Assembly: GCA_965153355.1 (NCBI GenBank)
Contig: OZ231128.1
Coordinates: forward strand, 27,590,001 to 27,654,000
Length of the DNA stretch: 64,000 nucleotides
Direction: 5' to 3'
From: Flaccisagitta enflata
Lineage: Eukaryota > Chaetognatha > Sagittoidea > Aphragmophora
Numbering within the stretch: position 1 is the first letter of the stretch; every line of letters starts with the position of its first letter. This document shows, piece by piece, positions 59,871-64,000 of this stretch. The position numbers and the translations under genes are program-made. The notes under the pieces were generated by a model. The model saw only the letters and a program-made list of their open reading frames with translations. It had not been told where the DNA came from and did no database searches.

Positions 59871-60523
59871 TTGTTATTCAAGAAACGAGGAATGAGTGAC
59901 GACTTAAAAGACGCAACTCTACAAGAAGATGGACGATAAGGATAGGAAAAGTAAAAGAATATTCTATTTATATCCCATATTCCAGTCACCGCTTACATCC
60001 AAAACCATTATAAATTATAACTCATTTCAAACTAAACCCATGGTTAAACAACAACCTCAAAAAGAACATGAACTAATTAGGGGAGGGGGCCAGGGGTTTA
60101 CCCACTTTCAGTGGTTCTGTTGTCTCTTCCCTTAATCTGTCAATTGTAACAGCTGATGATGGAGCGTCCATATGCTTCGAAAATTTCTGTTTTTATCATT
60201 AAAAACAATATACATATGTGTATCCCAAAGGAAATGTTTTTCTTCCATCACCTAACCAGCCCAATTTTTGTTTTAGTTTGTTTTTCAGTCGTCACTTAAA
60301 GTCCCACCTCAGCTCAGATAGAGATCCCCCTTGCATGCAAAACTGTTGTCTTAGGGATGTTGAAGGGGTCAATCGCCTCCAATTTGGTGGGTATTTTAGC
60401 AACTAAGATCTAAGCAGTAGACGCGCATTCCAGTCAGCATGCTTTCGTTTTCACAAGGGTGCTATTTGAGACTTGAGAGTACCCTATCTCAATTCCTACT
60501 TTACTGAAATCCACGCCACTTAG
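59871..60523. other. unassigned stretch
   Basis: No gene recognised. The last four bases (60520-60523, TTAG) are a target duplication. Confidence 0.4.
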
Positions 60524-61133
60524 GTCGAGGTGCAAATAAAGATAAAATTTCGGTTTCAGTCTCTTTTCATAACTATATTCATAACTATTTTATGATTTTT
60601 TTAAAGAAATTTGTAATTTTGTAGTTTTATATTATTTCATTAGTAAAAGAAACCCTAGTTTGATGAAGGCATTGCTTTGTTCTATTGACCAAGACAAGAA
60701 AGAATTACTGGAAGAAATAGATTCCTTTAAGAATAGTAGAGCAAAAATTCAAAACCTGTGAAGGGAAAATTCTAAGACTTGAACAAATTGAACAATTTTG
60801 CATTTCTAAGAACATGGCCCTCATCTTATATGTTCTTAGAATGAGGCCATGCTTTTGAAAATGCAAAATTTTGCATTTAGAGAGAGTCTTAGAATTTTCC
60901 CTAAGACAGGTCAAGTTGCAAAATTAAATTTTTTAAAGATTTCCTTCTTTTTTCTCCCCTCGTCACTTGCTCAGCGCTCTTTCTTTTATCTACAAATGAT
61001 TTTCTATGCAAAACTAAAAATATTATAACATAAAAATGATAATTTTTGATGAAAAAAGTTTAGATTTGTAAAATTTAAAATATTGGAAAAAATGTTTTGA
61101 CTCCTCTAATTTGTCCTTCGTTTGCACCTCGAC
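60524..61133. mobile_element. TIR element with TTAG duplication (610 bp)
   Basis: GTCGAGGTGCAAA at the left is the exact inverse of TTTGCACCTCGAC at the right. TTAG flanks both sides (60520-60523 and 61134-61137). A second inverted repeat forms a long hairpin inside (60765-60903). No transposase. Confidence 0.75.
60765..60903. repeat. internal long hairpin
   Basis: AGGGAAAATTCTAAGACTTG with GCATTTCTAAGAACATGGCC is inverse, with gaps, to GGCCATGC...TTTTGCATTTAGAGAG and GTCTTAGAATTTTCCCT. The apex holds a nested inverted repeat, TCTAAGAACAT/ATGTTCTTAGA. Confidence 0.65.
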
Positions 61134-61137
61134 TTAG

Positions 61138-61780
61138 GTACAATTTCAATTCTTCCTCCTAGAAATGCAACCACTCTTCGTGTTACCGCTATTTTCATTC
61201 GCTTACGTAAATGGCGAGAACTTTTTCGCCTATGGAGCGCATTTATCTAAGTACCGACAGTCCGACATTTTTTTATGCAGTTTGATGTTCTGTCAACAAC
61301 GCACGTGAGAATATTTATGCGCGTTCGTCATTCTACCTCTTCTAAAACGTTGGCCGGCCATGGCCTCCCCTGTCTTTCGTCTTTTGTCGTCAGTATTGTG
61401 TGATTATGACATGGTGCAAGATCGCGTGAAATTTGGTAGTCACCAAGGTTGAAAAATCAAAGTGTCATAAAATATTTTTTTTTCTTCATGGTAGCATAGT
61501 ATATCACTTTCTGATTACAAAACAAAAAAAATTAATGCAAAATCTATTTTAGTTAGCTAAATATTAATAATTTAATATTTAATAATGATTTTCACAATAT
61601 GATGAGATTTTTCCATATTTTTCAAGTATATTCAATTAAAAAAAATACTTCAAAATATTGTTACTATATCTAATTTGTATAAAATATCCATTTTTTTATA
61701 AAATTCTGTATTGATTTGCTTAATTATAAGTCAATAATAGCAATAAAAAAACATTTTTTGCTCATTTTTTCATCATGTCT
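61138..61780. other. unassigned AT-rich stretch
   Basis: No gene recognised; very AT-rich from 61480 onward. Confidence 0.4.
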
Positions 61781-61789
61781 TGTTTTTTT

Positions 61790-62540
<751 letters not shown>

Positions 62541-62569
62541 CTTTCTTCATTTCTCTCTTTCGGATGTCC

Positions 62570-62960
62570 CTCTTCATGTCCGTCCATCCCACCCCCCCTT
62601 CTCGAGACCTGAAGTCCTTTTAAAGCTTATTGAGGCCTGAAATCTTATTCTAGAGCCTGAAACTAGCCCCCATGAGCCAAAAATCAGCCGTATAAGCCTG
62701 AAATGTGCCCTCCCAAGCCAAAAAATCACTAAAGACTAAAATCAGTCATCACCTGCTCTATCCTGAGAGCAGCCCTCTGATGCATGAAGCCCCAATCTAG
62801 ACCGTCCAGGTCGAAAATCTAGTCTTTAGAACCTGAAATCAACCTTCTTGGGCTGTTGGGCTCTGTAAAGCCGCCCCCCCCCGCATCTGTTCTCCGGATG
62901 TATGAAAACTCACCCCTGCTCTCAGCCCACAATCTTGTGACAGGACTTCAGGAACTGTGA
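62570..62960 (-). repeat. degenerate family B-like region
   Basis: TGTCCGTCC, then GAGGCCTGAAAT, AGCCTGAAACTAG and AGCCTGAAATGTG units like the family B 20-bp array, ending in CCCCCCGCATCTG and GAAAACTCACCCCTG. The inverted stems are no longer clear. Confidence 0.45.
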
Positions 62961-63364
62961 ATCATATATAATCCTTGATTGATTTGGAGTTTGTACCAGC
63001 ATATTAGCCCCCTAAGATCTAATCAGGGCTGTAGAGAGAAATAACGCCCCTCCCCCCATTGACTATTCTGGTCAAACCTGCCCCCCCCCTCTTATATTGT
63101 TCTTTTACCGCATAGAAACTCGCTCCAGTGATTTTTTGCCTGTCTTTTTTTTTCTTTTTTTTTCTTACACATTAGGGGGCCCCCAAGCCCCCCTAGGGCC
63201 TGGGCCCCTATCTTAGATGGGGGTGACCCCCCTCTTTATGACCCTGGATCTAATTGAGCCACCTGGCCACTCATGGGGACCCTCAGAGCCTTAATCTGTG
63301 GACATCAGTGCCCAGATCAAGTGTCAAGGAGAAATTCACAATTTTGTCATTCCGACATGTCTCA

Positions 63365-63512
63365 TTGAGAATCAAGAATTTGCATAAAAAATGAAAAACT
63401 GCAAAAACGAAAAACATCAGCACCTGGCAAAATCCAATATCTAGGTGCTCATGTTTTTGGAAATGCAAAATTGTTCTTGGTTTTCCGTATTCTTGATTCT
63501 CAAATTCCAAAA
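63365..63512. repeat. long imperfect hairpin
   Basis: TTGAGAATCAAGAATTTGCA with CATCAGCACCT on the left is inverse to AGGTGCTCATG and CGTATTCTTGATTCTCAA on the right, with a short loop near 63430-63450. Confidence 0.65.
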
Positions 63513-64000
63513 TATTTTTTTCCAAAACCCTTGATTTCCACACATCTCAACGAAAAAATTGCAAAAACGCATGTTAAAATGGTCGCAGGGGGATGAAATT
63601 TGAACTGCAAGTGGATGACACATCCGCCTAACTTGTCCTAAAATCTTGTGGCGCTGCGCCATCAGGAAGTGCGCCAAATCAGAGCAGAACCAATTTTTGC
63701 CACAATTTTTCATTTTTCATTACATTTTGGGTATTTCTTCATTTATTTTTATTTTGGCGTTTAGATTTTAAAGATAAGGGTGACCATTTTTTTCACACAA
63801 ACCTTATGATAGCCGGAGTGGATTTCATTCAAAAACAGGAACTGAAACCAGAATATTTGTCGTCAACAGCGTTAAGAAGTAATGATTTCTGGATCATTAA
63901 AGCGGTTTTTTGAGATTTTCCTATTTTTCTTAAAGAGAGAACACTTCAGTTTGGACTCTTATGAGCCCACAAGAGTATCATCTGCCCGGGAAGTGACAAT
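63513..64000. other. unassigned stretch to window end
   Basis: No gene recognised. Confidence 0.4.

Overview
This window looks like intergenic or gene-poor DNA from an invertebrate animal. The evidence is a BEL/Pao retrotransposon (a group known only from animals), fragments of non-LTR retrotransposons, short inverted-repeat DNA elements with TA target sites, and very dense microsatellites: CT/GA, CA/TG, TTG, ATC, CTTT and GTCC. The species cannot be read from the sequence. I found no convincing host gene, tRNA or rRNA gene. Almost every long open frame outside 26-46 kb is simple-sequence translation.

The centre (26580-46606) is a nested pair of LTR retrotransposons that can be dated relative to each other. 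The outer element is on the + strand. It has 479-bp LTRs that differ at one base by eye, a GCAA target-site duplication, a primer-binding site matching the 3' end of tRNA-Gly, and a polypurine tract. It encodes an unrecognised 281-aa protein and a Gag-like protein, and I see no pol, so it is probably non-autonomous. Into its leader landed a 12,498-bp BEL/Pao element on the - strand (27340-39837, target duplication ACGTC, LTRs of 783 and 787 bp). Its order is gag, protease-RT, RNase H-integrase, then a further region in the env position (ORF3) encoding a hydrophilic, disordered, coiled-coil protein with no membrane segment. Several frames in this element are broken, always in the same direction, which suggests one-base losses.

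The flanks (1-26.5 kb and 46.6-64 kb) hold small non-autonomous repeats. Family A (about 15 copies or fragments) has a terminal hairpin AGTCGCG...CGCGACT, a GTCC-type tetranucleotide run, a variable middle, and a distal end whose arm matches its own hairpin. Family B (five complete copies) has inverted ends built on GGGCAGCGGCCCC and CCTGTGGGACACAGG stems, GTCC runs, and variable cargo including 20-bp and 123-bp tandem repeats and one LINE ORF1 relic. Several TA-flanked MITEs and long foldbacks are present, some nested inside each other.

From left to right: 0-9 kb, ATC/TATC repeats, a family A copy, a mariner-type MITE and two family B elements; 9-26 kb, compound GA/CA repeats, a foldback containing a MITE, more A and B copies and a LINE ORF2 tail; 26-46 kb, the nested retrotransposons; 46-64 kb, microsatellite blocks, clustered family A copies, inverted repeats and a 760-bp CTTT tract. 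All boundaries come from reading the sequence, and family-level calls rest on motifs.
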